This document shows, one piece after another, positions 34,751 through 44,423 of a DNA stretch of 64,000 nt. Source of the DNA: Hormoscilla sp. GM7CHS1pb (lineage in GTDB: Bacteria > Cyanobacteriota > Cyanobacteriia > Cyanobacteriales > Desertifilaceae); assembly GCA_014323675.1 (NCBI GenBank), contig JACONN010000005.1, positions 744,001-808,000 on the forward strand, written 5' to 3'. The notes under the pieces are model-generated. The model searched no databases and had not been told where the DNA came from. It saw nothing but the letters and a program-made list of their open reading frames with translations. How positions within the stretch are numbered: position 1 is the stretch's first letter; each line of letters starts with the position of its first letter. The position numbers and the translations under genes were made by a program.

Positions 34751-36131
34751 GTTCTAGAATGAATGATTACAACCAACGCTATCTAGATTTTAATTATAGC
34801 CCCATAGGTGTCAGGTGGGCGGTGCCTGCTCTCCTCTCCGCCTTCGCTAATGCGCTCAGGCTAGCGCTGCGATCGGGATGCGCTCGGTCGAGCGAAACAT
34901 GAAAGGTGAGCACCGCCCACTTGTTTATTGGTACCGATCTATTGATGGCATTCTCAAATATTAGGGATATGCCTTACTCGGAAAACTGCTGGACAACTTC
35001 AACAGTGATTGAGAGCGCTTCTGCTACTTGCTCGGTGCTCAAACCGAGAGCCAATAATCGAGGAATTGCCTCCTGTTGTGACTGTTCAGCTTTTTGAGCC
35101 CGTGCCCGTTCTTGTTCGGCCCGTGCCCGTTCTTGTTCGGCCCGTGCCCGTTCTTGTTCAGCCCGTGCCTGTTGTTGTTCGGCACGTTGGCGCTCCAGTT
35201 CGGCACGTTGGCGCTCCAGTTCGGCACGTTGGCGCTCCAGTTCGGCTCGCTCATTGCCTAGGGGTAACAGATTTCCCCGATCGTCCCACCACCGCATCCA
35301 CGGCTGATTTTGATTCAGATAGACGCCATGCCATACTCCCAGCTCTACTCCTAAAGGTGGTATGGGATAATGTCCTCGTTCATTGGGTACTTGTCGAAGG
35401 TAAGTCCCTCCTTGCAAATGGTAAAATTCCAATGTGCCATTTTTGACAATATATATCCCGTAGTAGGGAATGGAGATCATTTGCTCGTAAACCCAGAATT
35501 TTCCCGGTTTGATTACTGTCCCATCTTCTTCGAGCGACATGGGCGTGTTGTCCCGTTCCGGTTTCCCATTACTACTGGCAAACTCTAAGGCTACTAAGGG
35601 TCTTACCTGTTCTTTCCAGAGGACATAGGAACGCCGAATCTCTTTTTCTAATCTGGGAGGCACTCCTGGCACGTAAAACCAGTCTGGTGCTTCGGCACCG
35701 CTTTCTGGCGGATCCGTTTCTTTCCAGTATATGCCGCAGTCTTGTCCGATCGCGTATTGTCCGTCCGGGTGCAACTGCTCTAATATTGGCAAGAGGGAAT
35801 CTGTGAGAATTATGCTTTGAGGATGTTCTTGGAAGTTTTTCACAAATGTACCGTCTGACTCTGGCAGTTGGGTGTGATCCGGTAGTAATTCCGGTTGTAC
35901 TTTTTTGAATGTTGTCTGGACCATTTTCTTTTACTCTGTGTCAAAAGTGGATAGGGTTTCTCTCTCAAGATGTGGTAGGACAACATGCAGACAGCATAAT
36001 GGTTTTCAGCCCGAGACTGCATACTGCTATACTATTCTATTCCATCCATTGCGAGTTCAGGCTCTATTGGTTGATTTTACAGCCCGAGCGCCGTTCCCAT
36101 AGAGCGGCTCCCTCGCAGAAGACTGGGGAAA
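34678..36131. repeat. Tandem duplication, unit 1 (about 1454 bp)
   Basis: Begins GCCGCTGCCAGGGCCC and holds the first Uma2 gene; unit 2 begins at 36132 with the same sequence. Similarity is near-complete apart from heptad number and scattered substitutions. Confidence 0.85.
34974..35924 (-). CDS. Uma2 (DUF820) family protein with heptad-repeat tail, copy 1
   Basis: 316 residues. The endonuclease-like Uma2 fold holds DGQYAIGQDCGIYWKETDPP, VRPLVALEFASSNGKPERDN and FWVYEQMISIPYYGIY. A 21-bp-periodic charged coiled coil follows (AELERQRAELERQRAELERQ, then AEQERARAEQERARAQKAEQ), and the end LGLSTEQVAEALSITVEVVQ looks like a small helix-turn-helix. The group is widespread in filamentous cyanobacteria; endonuclease activity is presumed from fold only. 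Near-identical to the gene at 36430. Confidence 0.85.
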   Translation of the reverse strand: MVQTTFKKVQPELLPDHTQLPESDGTFVKNFQEHPQSIILTDSLLPILEQLHPDGQYAIGQDCGIYWKETDPPESGAEAPDWFYVPGVPPRLEKEIRRSYVLWKEQVRPLVALEFASSNGKPERDNTPMSLEEDGTVIKPGKFWVYEQMISIPYYGIYIVKNGTLEFYHLQGGTYLRQVPNERGHYPIPPLGVELGVWHGVYLNQNQPWMRWWDDRGNLLPLGNERAELERQRAELERQRAELERQRAEQQQARAEQERARAEQERARAEQERARAQKAEQSQQEAIPRLLALGLSTEQVAEALSITVEVVQQFSE

Positions 36132-36205
36132 TGCCGCTGCCAGGGCCCTCTCGACCAGGGGTCTTAAACTACCTGGATACTTGGATATCAGCAGAAGTTC
36201 TTCCA
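36132..36205 (-). pseudogene. 5' fragment of the MEELLLISKYPG family gene
   Basis: MEELLLISKYPGSLRPLVER followed by ALAAAF before similarity ends in repeat sequence. A by-product of the 1454-bp duplication. Confidence 0.65.
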
Positions 36206-36429
36206 TGTTCTCGAATGAATGATTACAACCAACGCTATCTGTATTTTAATTATAGCCCCATAGGTGTCAGGTGGGCGGTGCCTGCTCTCCTCTCCGCCTT
36301 CGCTAATGCGCTCAGGCTAGCGCTGCGATCGGGATGCGCTCGGTCGAGCGAAACATGAAAGGTGAGCACCGCCCACTTGTTTATTGGTACCGATCTATTG
36401 ATGGCATTCTCAAATATTAGGGATATGCC

Positions 36430-37464
36430 TTACTCGGAAAACTGCTGGACAACTTCAACAGTGATTGAGAGCGCTTCTGCTACTTGCTCGGTGCTCAAAC
36501 CGAGAGCCAATAATCGAGGAATTGCCTCCTGTTGTGACTGTTCAGCTTTTTGAGCCCGTGCCCGTTCTTGTTCGGCCCGTGCCCGTTCTTGTTCAGCCCG
36601 TGCCCGTTCTTGTTCAGCCCGTGCCTGTTCTTGTTCAGCCCGTGCCTGTTCTTGTTTGACCCGTTGGCGCTCTTGTTCGACCCGTTGACGCTCTTGTTCA
36701 GCCCGTGCCTGTTCTTGTTCGGCACGTTGGCGCTCCAGTTCGGCACGTTGGCGCTCCAGTTCGGCACGTTGGCGCTCCAGTTCGGCTCGCTCATTGCCTA
36801 GGGGTAACAGATTTCCCCGATCGTCCCACCACCGCATCCACGGCTGATTTTGATTCAGATAGACGCCATGCCATACTCCTAGCTCTACTCCTAAAGGTGG
36901 TATGGGATAATGTCCTCGTTCATTGGGTGCTTGTCGAAGGTAAGTCCCTCCTTGCAAATGGTAAAATTCCAATGTGCCATTTTTGACAATATATATCCCG
37001 TAGTAGGGAATGGAGATCATTTGCTCGTAAACCCAGAATTTTCCCGGTTTGATTACTGTCCCATCTTCTTCGAGCGACATGGGCGTGTTGTCCCGTTCCG
37101 GTTTCCCATTACCACTGGCAAACTCTAAGGCTACTAAGGGTCTTACCTGTTCTTTCCAGAGGACATAGGAACGCCGAATCTCTCTTTCTAATCTGGGAGG
37201 CACTCCTGGCACGTAAAACCAGTCTGGTGCTTCGGCACCGCTTTCTGGCGGCTCCGTTTCTTTCCAGTATATGCCGCAGTCTTGTCCGAGCGCGTATTGT
37301 CCGTCCGGGTGCAACTGCTCTAATATTGGCAAGAGGGAATCTGTGAGAATTATGCTTTGAGGATGTTCTTGGAAGTTTTTCACAAATGTACCGTCTGACT
37401 CTGGCAGTTGGGTGTGATCCGGTAGTAATTCCGGTTGTACTTTTTTGAATGTTGTCTGGACCAT
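36430..37464 (-). CDS. Uma2 (DUF820) family protein with heptad-repeat tail, copy 2
   Basis: 344 residues, differing from the 34974 copy by a handful of substitutions (for example S to G in VALEFASGNGKPERDN) and by four more 7-residue units in the coiled coil (ERQRVEQERQRVKQEQARAE). The heptad units are exact multiples of 21 bp, so slippage changes length without breaking the frame. Confidence 0.85.
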   Translation of the reverse strand: MVQTTFKKVQPELLPDHTQLPESDGTFVKNFQEHPQSIILTDSLLPILEQLHPDGQYALGQDCGIYWKETEPPESGAEAPDWFYVPGVPPRLEREIRRSYVLWKEQVRPLVALEFASGNGKPERDNTPMSLEEDGTVIKPGKFWVYEQMISIPYYGIYIVKNGTLEFYHLQGGTYLRQAPNERGHYPIPPLGVELGVWHGVYLNQNQPWMRWWDDRGNLLPLGNERAELERQRAELERQRAELERQRAEQEQARAEQERQRVEQERQRVKQEQARAEQEQARAEQERARAEQERARAEQERARAQKAEQSQQEAIPRLLALGLSTEQVAEALSITVEVVQQFSE

Positions 37465-37682
37465 TTTCTTTTACTCTGTGTCAAAAGTGGATAGGGTTTC
37501 TCTCTCAATATGTGGTAGGACAACATGCAGACAGCATCAGGGTTTTCAGCCCGAGACTGCATACTGCTATATACTATTCTATTCCATCCATTGCGAGTTC
37601 AGGCTCTATTGGTTGATTTTACAGCCCGACCACCGTTCCAATAGGAGTGGCCCCCTCGCAGAAGACTGGGGAAATGCCGCCC

Positions 37683-37930
37683 AGACTTCCCCTCGTTTTG
37701 GATTTGGTTTAACATCAATAGGATTAGTCATTTTCCAAGTCCCAATCTTCTCCATCTAAAACAGAGAACTCTGTTAACTCTGGAGCGTGCAAGAAATCCA
37801 TGGCTGCACATCGGCGGTTGCAGCTATAGATGCAGCTAGCAATTTGTGACGTTCTGCCACAGGTAGCCTCGCAATTTCTTGGAGAGATAGCTCTTCTCCT
37901 ATGCTAGAGTCTGGTTGTTCCGTGGTCAAG
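37683..37930 (-). pseudogene. Broken duplicate of the MazEF-type pair
   Basis: Collinear with 39047-39270: it holds the end of the DUF2281 antitoxin gene (LSLQEIARLPVAERHKLLA, FSVLDGEDWDLEND) and the first codons of the toxin (MTNPIDVKP, then KRGEV) before breaking into unrelated DNA. The frame is also disturbed near 37790. Confidence 0.75.
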
Positions 37931-38011
37931 CAGTTCGCCCCGGCCCCCAGATGCAGCAGGCCATGAAATCTCGCAGGAAATCAAGCAGCACAAAAATTAT
38001 GATATGACTCT

Positions 38012-38392
38012 ATGGCAAAGTCACGTGACCTTAACGCAAAGTCACGTGACTTTAACGCAGAGTCACGTGACCTTAACGCAGAGTCACGCGACTTTAACGC
38101 AGAGTCACGTGACCTTAACGCAGAGTCACGCGACTTTAACGCAGAGTCACGCGACTTTAACGCAGAGTCACGCGACTTTAACGCAGAGTCACGCGACTTT
38201 AACGCAGAGTCACGTGACTTTACAACAGAAGTACGTGACTTTATTGGCTCGTCACATGACTTTTACGCGGGGGTGGTCAAAACCCGTCGATCTAACATAG
38301 GCCCTCCCAGTCGCCGGAGGGAATCGGATGCAACTACTTTTGACCACACCCCAGCAAGCTTAATAATGTATGCTGAAATTCATCATTGTTAA
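38012..38392 (+). CDS. Open frame over the 21-bp array: heptapeptide-repeat protein (doubtful)
   Basis: MAKSRDLNAKSRDFNAESRD and on, 11-12 copies of NAESRDF-type heptads, then a non-repetitive tail. There is no ribosome site before ATG 38012, and another frame is also open across the array (LTQSHVT repeats), which is expected of a 21-bp repeat without stops. It may be coding, like other cyanobacterial heptad proteins, or only a DNA-level array. Confidence 0.3.
   Translation: MAKSRDLNAKSRDFNAESRDLNAESRDFNAESRDLNAESRDFNAESRDFNAESRDFNAESRDFNAESRDFTTEVRDFIGSSHDFYAGVVKTRRSNIGPPSRRRESDATTFDHTPASLIMYAEIHHC
38020..38260. repeat. 21-bp minisatellite with palindromic core GTCACGTGAC
   Basis: Twelve cores at an exact 21-bp period: 38020, 38041, 38062, 38083, 38104, 38125, 38146, 38167, 38188, 38209, 38230 and 38251. 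Cores 1-3, 5 and 10 are the perfect palindrome; others read GTCACGCGAC; the last two have decayed. The spacer is mostly TTTAACGCAGA. Confidence 0.95.
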
Positions 38393-38564
38393 ATCGATGC
38401 AAAAACTCTGCTGTTGATAATTGATATTTAGCTTCAAATTCCTGGAGGCGCTTTTCCGTTTGCCGAATGCCCTCTTCCGTCGTTCGCAAGGCCGCTGCCA
38501 GGGCCCCCTCGACCAGCGGTCTTAAACTACCTGGATACTTGGATATCAGCAGAAGTTCTTCCAT
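38334..38564 (-). CDS. Small cyanobacterial helical protein, uninterrupted paralogue
   Basis: MEELLLISKYPGSLRPLVEG ... EAKYQLSTAEFLHRFNNDEF. Lacks the 90-bp palindromic insertion of the copy at 34349, so it shows the empty site, but its own C-terminus is cut after NDEFQHTLL (LSLLGCGQK is foreign). Confidence 0.65.
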   Translation of the reverse strand: MEELLLISKYPGSLRPLVEGALAAALRTTEEGIRQTEKRLQEFEAKYQLSTAEFLHRFNNDEFQHTLLSLLGCGQK

Positions 38565-38644
38565 GTTCTCGAATGAATGATTACAACCAACGCTATCTAG
38601 ATTTTAATTATAGCCTCATAGGTGAAGGTGAGCGGTGCCCACCC

Positions 38645-38697
38645 TACAATCTTAAGCTGTTCGGGATCGAGCTGTTCGCTTGCATCCATGTACAGGT
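38645..38697 (-). pseudogene. Short duplicated fragment of metH
   Basis: Carries TGTTCGCTTGCATCCATGTA on the + strand, the same as metH sequence at 39748-39775 (coding YMDASEQLYPEQ on the - strand). Flanks differ, so a small piece of the metH end was copied next to the MazEF module. Confidence 0.7.
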
Positions 38698-38717
38698 GGA
38701 GGAGATCGCCAGCCTTC

Positions 38718-39092
38718 TCAGTTTTGATAATCAACAGAGATAACCAAGCCTGCTAGAAGTTCTCGAACAACTGCTTCGGAAACCTTTCCCAAACATCTCA
38801 CGAACCTCTCAGTCGTAATGCTGCGCACTTGTAGAACATTGCCCGCAGAGTCGATATCTAAACCATTTTCATCAGTCCGCTTTATGGAAATCATGAAAGG
38901 ACGATCTTGGAATTTCGGTTGCCATCTGGTGACAGGGATGATAATCCGCAGAGAGATGTTACTAAACAGTTCTGAACTGATTACCACAGCAGGGCGAGTT
39001 TTCTGCATCTCTTGTCCCCTGGTTGGATCGAGTTGTACCAATCAGACTTCCCCTCGTTTCGGATAAGGTTTAACATCAATAGGATTAGTCAT
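38718..39092 (-). pseudogene. MazF/PemK-type toxin with an in-frame TGA near its N-terminus
   Basis: From ATG 39092 the frame reads MTNPIDVKPYPKRGEV, then TGA (39042-39044), then LVQLDPTRGQEMQKTRPAVV and the rest of a MazF-type mRNA interferase (SELFSNISLRIIIPVTRW; VLQVRSITTERFVRCLGKVS). The family has GEVW/GDVW here, so TGA replaces the Trp codon. ATG overlaps the antitoxin stop (ATGACTAA), the normal coupling. A TTG at 39041 could still start a shortened toxin lacking the first strand, probably inactive. Confidence 0.75.
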
Positions 39093-39411
39093 TTTCCAAG
39101 TCCCAATCTTCTCCATCTAAAACCGAGAACTCTGTTAACTCTGGATCCTGCAAGAAATCCTCAGCGGTTGCAGCTATAGATGCAGCTAGCAATTTGTGAC
39201 GTTCTGCCACAGGTAGCCTCGCAATTTCTTGGAGAGATAGCTTTTCTCCTATGCTAGAGTCTGGTTGTTCCCGAGTCAACTGTACTTTCTGCTTGACCTT
39301 TTGCCGCAGAAATTCCACAAAGTCTAGTACCTCCTGTTGCTTCTCAGGCGGCAGGACTCCCATATTCTCTAGTACAGCTTGCTTAATGTCGATTACTTGT
39401 GGGCAGGTCAT
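39085..39411 (-). CDS. DUF2281-containing antitoxin-like protein
   Basis: 108 residues: KQAVLENMGVLPPEKQQEVL, DFVEFLRQKVKQKV (DUF2281 motif), then an acidic toxin-wrapping tail (LTEFSVLDGEDWDLEND). It is encoded directly upstream of the MazF-type gene with overlapping stop/start, so it is its likely antitoxin. Confidence 0.8.
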   Translation of the reverse strand: MTCPQVIDIKQAVLENMGVLPPEKQQEVLDFVEFLRQKVKQKVQLTREQPDSSIGEKLSLQEIARLPVAERHKLLAASIAATAEDFLQDPELTEFSVLDGEDWDLEND

Positions 39412-39684
39412 GGGATTTATTTTCCTTTACTCACTATAACATCGATCGAGTCTTGCCCTCAACCGGGTTTCTATTGCGTTCGTTAACGTTAGATCGAAGG
39501 TTTTGACGATCTATCTATATTTTAATTATAGCCCCATAGAGGTGGGCGGTGCCCACCCTACAATCTAGCCCCTGCGCAGCGGAGGGGGCCCGGAGCGTGG
39601 GCTTTGTTCCTGTAGCCGGACCCCTCGTTCCCACGGCTCCGCCTGGGAACGGGTTCGGGCGTGGTCGGAGGAATGCACCCAATA
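39412..39684. repeat. Repeat-filled gap
   Basis: Contains CAACCGGGTTTCT near 39459, GGTGGGCGGTGCCCACCCTA near 39541 and the CGTTCCC/GGGAACG palindrome near 39628-39652. No gene. Confidence 0.5.
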
Positions 39685-42600
39685 TTAAGCGCTAAAATAT
39701 TTAGCAACGGGGTGATAAGTGACGATCGCGGTAGTAGACTGTTCGGGATACAGTTGTTCGCTTGCATCCATGTACAGACCGATGCGATCGCTTGCCAAGA
39801 GGTCCAACTGCTTGTACTGGTCCTGCATATTCGGACAGGCAGGATAGCCAAAACTATAGCGCGAACCTTGATAATGCTGCTGCAACATTTCCCGAATGTT
39901 ATCGGGTTCTTCACTGCCAAACCCTAACTCGCAGCGAATTTTCCCATGCAACCATTCCGCGATCGCCTCTGCGGTCTGGACTGCCATGCCGTGGAAATAG
40001 AGATAATCAGTATAGAGGTCTTCAGCAAATAGCTTTTGGGCAAACTCGGTAGCAACTTCTCCCACAGTCACGGCATGCATGGGCCAAACATCAACCCGCA
40101 TTTTCCCATTTTCCACAGCTAACTCCTTGGGCAAAAAGAAATCAGCAATGCACAGACGGCGCAGGGACTTCTGCCGGGGAAACTCAAAGGTCTGGATGGG
40201 TTGGGCATCCGAGGCAATGTATTGTCCTTCGATGACCGCCTGGGGATCGTAGACTAACAGGGAATTACCCTCTGCCAGACAGGGGAAATATCCGTAAACT
40301 GCCTGGGGATGCAACAGGTTTTGGTCGATAATCCGCTGCTTCCACTCCGAAAGAATCGGGTAAACCTTTTCTTGCAGAAACTCATCGTACTCTTCCCGGG
40401 ACTGTTCCTTCGGTTTGCGGAATTGCCATTGCCCTGCCATCAATGCTTGCAAGTCCAAATACCAGAATACCTCTTCTAGGGAGATATCCTCTGGTTGCAA
40501 TACTTTCGTTCCCCAGAAAGGTGGCGTCGGACGTTCTATATCTACCGCTACTGCCTCGGAACGCTGGGTATCTATCTCTACAGGTGAGACATCGCCCTTA
40601 CTCTCCTCTTTTGGGACTGGAAGAGACGCGACCTTACCATTTCCGTTTCCATCTCCATCGAATTCGTCCAAAAATCCCTGGATGTCGTCCCAATTTCCTG
40701 CCACTTTCGCGGGCATCAGTTTATCCATGAAGTGCAAGTCAGAAAAAGCATCCTTGCCGTAAATCACTTTCCCATTATAGGTGTTCTGGCAATCTTGATG
40801 GACAAACTTGGGCGTTAAGGCGGCACCCCCCAGAATCACTGGTACGGTGATGCCCCGCTGGTTGAACACTTCCAAGTTATCCTTCATAAAGGCGGTAGAC
40901 TTCACCAGCAAGCCACTCATGGCGATACAATCGGCTTTATGCTGTTCGTAGGCGGTGATAATGTTATCCACGGGCTGTTTAATTCCCAGGTTAATCACCC
41001 TGTAGCCGTTATTGGAGAGGATGATATCCACCAGGTTCTTGCCGATATCGTGGACATCCCCTTTCACCGTCGCGATGACAAAAGTTCCTTTAGCATTATC
41101 CCTCGCGTCGTCCTTTTCCATGAAGGGTTCCAGATAGGCCACCGCTGCTTTCATGGTTTCCGCTGATTGTAACACGAAGGGCAGTTGCATTTGTCCGGAA
41201 CCGAACAATTCTCCCACGACTTTCATCCCGTCCAGCAGGAAGATGTTGATAATATCCAAGGGGGATGTTTCTCTAGCGCTTTTGCCAACTGTTCCTCTAA
41301 ACCGATGCGTTCTCCGTCGATGATGTGCTGCTTCAGGCGTTCTTCTACTGGCAGGTTTTCGTCTACGCTGCGATCGCGTTTAGCGGTCTTGCCAGCAAAC
41401 ATGGTGGTCAGTTCTGCCAAGGGGTCGTAGGTGCAGATATCCCCGTCAAATGTGCGGCGATCGTAGATTAACTTGCGACAGACTTCTTGATGTTCGGGTT
41501 CAATTTTAGCCAGGGGCAAAATCTTGTTAGCGCTAACAATAGCACCATCTAACCCTGCTGCCATTGCTTCGTGCAGAAACATGGAATTCAACACGATCCG
41601 CGCTGCGGGGTTTAAGCCGAAGGACACGTTGGAGACTCCGAGTAAAATCTGACACCCTGGCAATTCTTCCCGAATGCGCCGAATCGCTTCTATCGTCGCT
41701 TTGCCGTTCTCCCTGTCCTCTTCTATACCCGTAGAAACAGGTAAAGCCAGAGTATCGAAGAATATTTCGTGGGCGGGGATGCCGTATTCCAAAGCTTGGT
41801 TGTAGGCCCGTTGCGCGATCGCGAATTTCTTCTCAGCAGTCCGGGCCATGCCATCTTCATCAATGGTGCCCACAACCACCCCGGCGCCATATTTCTTCGC
41901 CAGTTCCAAGACCTTAAAAAAGCGGGGTTCCCCATCTTCATAGTTAGTAGAATTGAGGATACATTTCCCCCCGGCAACCTTCAAACCCTCCTCCATCTTT
42001 TCCCATTCCGTCGAGTCCAGCATCAGAGGCAAAGTGACATTAGTCACGAGACGTCCTGCTAATTCATGCATGTCCCGTTCGCCGTCCCGTCCCACATAAT
42101 CCACGTTCACATCCAGGACATGGGCACCTTCCTTGACCTGACTTTTGGCCAGGGAAACCAACCCATCCCAGTCTTCGGCATTTAACATATTGCGGCATTT
42201 TTTGGAACCACTGGCATTCAGCCGTTCCCCCACAATCAGGAAAGAGTTATCCTGATCGTAAGCTTGGGTACTATATATGGATGCCGCTGCTGGTTCAAAC
42301 TGGGGATGGCGTGCTTTGGGCTTGAGGGTAGCAGCAATTTCTGCTAATTGTTGAATGTGGTCGGGGCGAGTGCCGCAACAACCACCAATCACCTGCACTC
42401 CCCAATCTTCCACAAATTTGTGCAAGGCCATCCGCAATTCCATGGGCGTCAGTTTATAATGGGCATGGCCGCCGATGTTTTCCGGTAAACCCGCATTGGG
42501 AATACAGGATACCACAAAGGGAGAATGTTCGCACAGGTATTTGATGTGGTCTGCCATCAAGTCTGGACCTGTGGCACAGTTGAGACCCATGATGTCAATG

Positions 42601-43259
42601 GGGTATGGTTGCAGAATTGTTAAGGCCGCCTCAATTTCCGATCCTACCAGCATGGTGCCGAAATTTTCAATGGTGACCGAGACCATCAGGGGCAGGCGCG
42701 ATCCTTTTTTCTCAAATACTTCGGAGACTGCATTCAACGCCGCTTTAATTTGCAAAACATCTTGACAGGTTTCGATAATCAACAAGTCCGCGCCGCCATC
42801 GTAGAGTCCTTCCGCCTGTTCCACGTAAGCAGTCCGGAGAGTATCAAAATCAATATGTCCCAGGGTGGGAAGCTTCGTACCCGGTCCCATAGATCCGGCC
42901 ACAAAGCGGGGTTTTTCCGGGGTCGAGAATTCTGCTGTGACTTTCTTTGCCAGTTGGGCAGCAGTTTTATTGAGATAATAGGCTTTATCTGCCAAGTCAT
43001 ATTCTGCCAGCACGATCGACGTATTGCCAAAGGTATCGGTCTCGATCACATCTGCACCCGCCGCCAGGAAGTCCCGATGCACCTTGGCGATCGCCTCTGG
43101 TAAGGTATGGACGAGGTACTCGTTACAGCCTTCGTATTCCGGGCCACCGAAGTCAGCTGCGGTCAGGTTTTGGGATTGGATGTTGGTTCCCATCGCCCCA
43201 TCGAAGACGATTACGGGGCGATCGGGACTGTGGAGATGTTTCAAAAAGGGACTGTTCAT
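39685..43259 (-). pseudogene. metH: Cobalamin-dependent methionine synthase, one frameshift
   Basis: Homocysteine methyltransferase using methylcobalamin and methyl-tetrahydrofolate. Modules in order: homocysteine-binding barrel (VFDGAMGTNIQSQNL; zinc ligands in GGCCGTRPDHI), pterin-binding domain (LIVGERLNASGSKK), cobalamin-binding cap and domain (DVHDIGKNLVDIIL, the His ligand motif DxHxxG), reactivation domain (ALMAGQWQFRKP; YSFGYPACPNM). The frame breaks at the G run 41260-41264: adding one base restores EKHPPLDIINIFLLDGMKV. An essential-type enzyme with every motif intact on both sides, so sequencing error is the likeliest cause. About 1190 residues when joined. Confidence 0.9.
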
Positions 43260-43339
43260 GGATACTCCGATCTCACATTAAATCATCGTTAAGTTATAAT
43301 ATAATATAATATAATTCTGCCAGATAGAGGAGCGATGCA

Positions 43340-43681
43340 ATGGAGTCTGTAATGATGCCCGGATGCGTGAGATCCGCAGATACTTCGGTCCTGCGCTTGA
43401 CCGCAACTGAAGCGAGAGATAACTTGGCCCAGACGGTTAACCGCGTGGTCTCCGGCGATCGGTCTGCGGACGGCCCGAAAAATCGGCAAGTGATTTTGAG
43501 CCAAGACGGGAAGGACGTAGCAGCTATCATCCATATAGAGGAATTTTGGCTGCTAGAGAATTTGATCGAACAGTTGGAAGACGATTTTTATGCAGAGGAG
43601 GCTGATAAAATTTTGGCCCAGACGAAACCTGAAGACTATATTCCCTATGAGCAAGTCAGAAAAGAACTCGGGTTGGAGTAA
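43340..43681 (+). CDS. Phd/YefM-type antitoxin
   Basis: 113 residues: SVLRLTATEARDNLAQTVNR is the Phd fold, followed by VILSQDGKDVAAIIHIEEFW and an acidic C-terminal tail. It is coupled to the toxin by the overlapping TAATGG. Compared with the paralogue at 44047 it carries extra residues (SADGPKNR) after VSGDR, encoded by GGTCTGCGGACGGCCCGAAA, which resembles a repeat piece at 45850-45945. Confidence 0.85.
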   Translation: MESVMMPGCVRSADTSVLRLTATEARDNLAQTVNRVVSGDRSADGPKNRQVILSQDGKDVAAIIHIEEFWLLENLIEQLEDDFYAEEADKILAQTKPEDYIPYEQVRKELGLE

Positions 43682-43959
43682 TGGATGAAGATAACAATTA
43701 CAGTATAATTTTCTCTTCCCAGGCTCGACGGTCGTTGAGATCCCTTCCCTCGAACATTAGACAACGCATCAATGCTCAAATTATGGCTTTGGCAGAGGAT
43801 CCGCGTCCGCCAGGAACTAGAGCAATGCAAGGTCGTAATCGGGGGCTTTTGCGGCTGCGAGTGGGAGATTATCGGGTAATTTACCGAGTCGATGATGACC
43901 AGATTATGGTAGTTATTGTACAAGTTGGACATCGCAGCAAAATCTATCGCCGCAGATAA
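43681..43959 (+). CDS. RelE/ParE-type toxin
   Basis: 92 residues: SIIFSSQARRSLRSLPSNIR, NRGLLRLRVGDYRVIYRVDD and VVIVQVGHRSKIYRR are the RelE-like mRNA endonuclease pattern including the C-terminal basic/aromatic motif. Second gene of the pair with the antitoxin at 43340. Confidence 0.88.
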   Translation: MDEDNNYSIIFSSQARRSLRSLPSNIRQRINAQIMALAEDPRPPGTRAMQGRNRGLLRLRVGDYRVIYRVDDDQIMVVIVQVGHRSKIYRRR

Positions 43960-44046
43960 TCATGTCCGCAGGAAGATCGCCTTTCTGGGGACAACATAAA
44001 TGGCAGGCGAGCGCAGATAATTAAAGTTGAACAAAGGAGCAAGACA

Positions 44047-44355
44047 ATGGAACATGTAATGATGTCCGGATGCGTGAGACCGGAAGATAGTTCGGTCCTG
44101 CGCATGACCACAACGGAAACGATAGATAATTTTGCCGAGACCGTTAACCGCGTGGCCGACGGCGAAAATCAAGTGATTTTGAACCAAGATGGCAAGGACG
44201 TAGCCGCGATCGTCAATATAGAGGAATATTTGCTGCTGGCGCGCGTGATGGAAAAGTTTTCAGATAGAATAGATTTAGAAGCTATCCGTGCTGGTAAAAA
44301 AGAAGCCGCACCCAAGATTACAGTGGCAGAACTGAAGGAAGCGCTTGGTTTATAA
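44047..44355 (+). CDS. Phd/YefM-type antitoxin paralogue (orphan)
   Basis: MEHVMMSGCVRPEDSSVLRM and TVNRVADGENQVILNQDGKD copy the first antitoxin; its tail (LEAIRAGKKEAAPKITVAEL) differs. The leader AAAGGAGCAAGACA is almost identical to that of the next gene. No toxin follows. Confidence 0.75.
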   Translation: MEHVMMSGCVRPEDSSVLRMTTTETIDNFAETVNRVADGENQVILNQDGKDVAAIVNIEEYLLLARVMEKFSDRIDLEAIRAGKKEAAPKITVAELKEALGL

Positions 44356-44423
44356 GGTGCTAAGGTGACTTACACTAAAACAGGCGATCGCCGCCAATGC
44401 AAGTTGAACAAAGGAGCAAGACA

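Larger units (their letters stand above)
36132..37680. repeat. Tandem duplication, unit 2
   Basis: Same order as unit 1: 5' fragment of the MEELLLISKYPG gene (36132-36205, - strand), the 220-bp spacer with GGTGGGCGGTGCCTGCTC, then the Uma2 gene and its upstream region. It ends at GGGGAAATGCCGC (~37680), where the sequence switches to a MazEF fragment. Confidence 0.85.

Noticed and set aside
35009..36986. Long + strand frames (PVPVLVRPVPVLV, FLFGPCPFLF) opposite the Uma2 genes
   Set aside because: They are antisense shadows of the 21-bp coiled-coil repeats.
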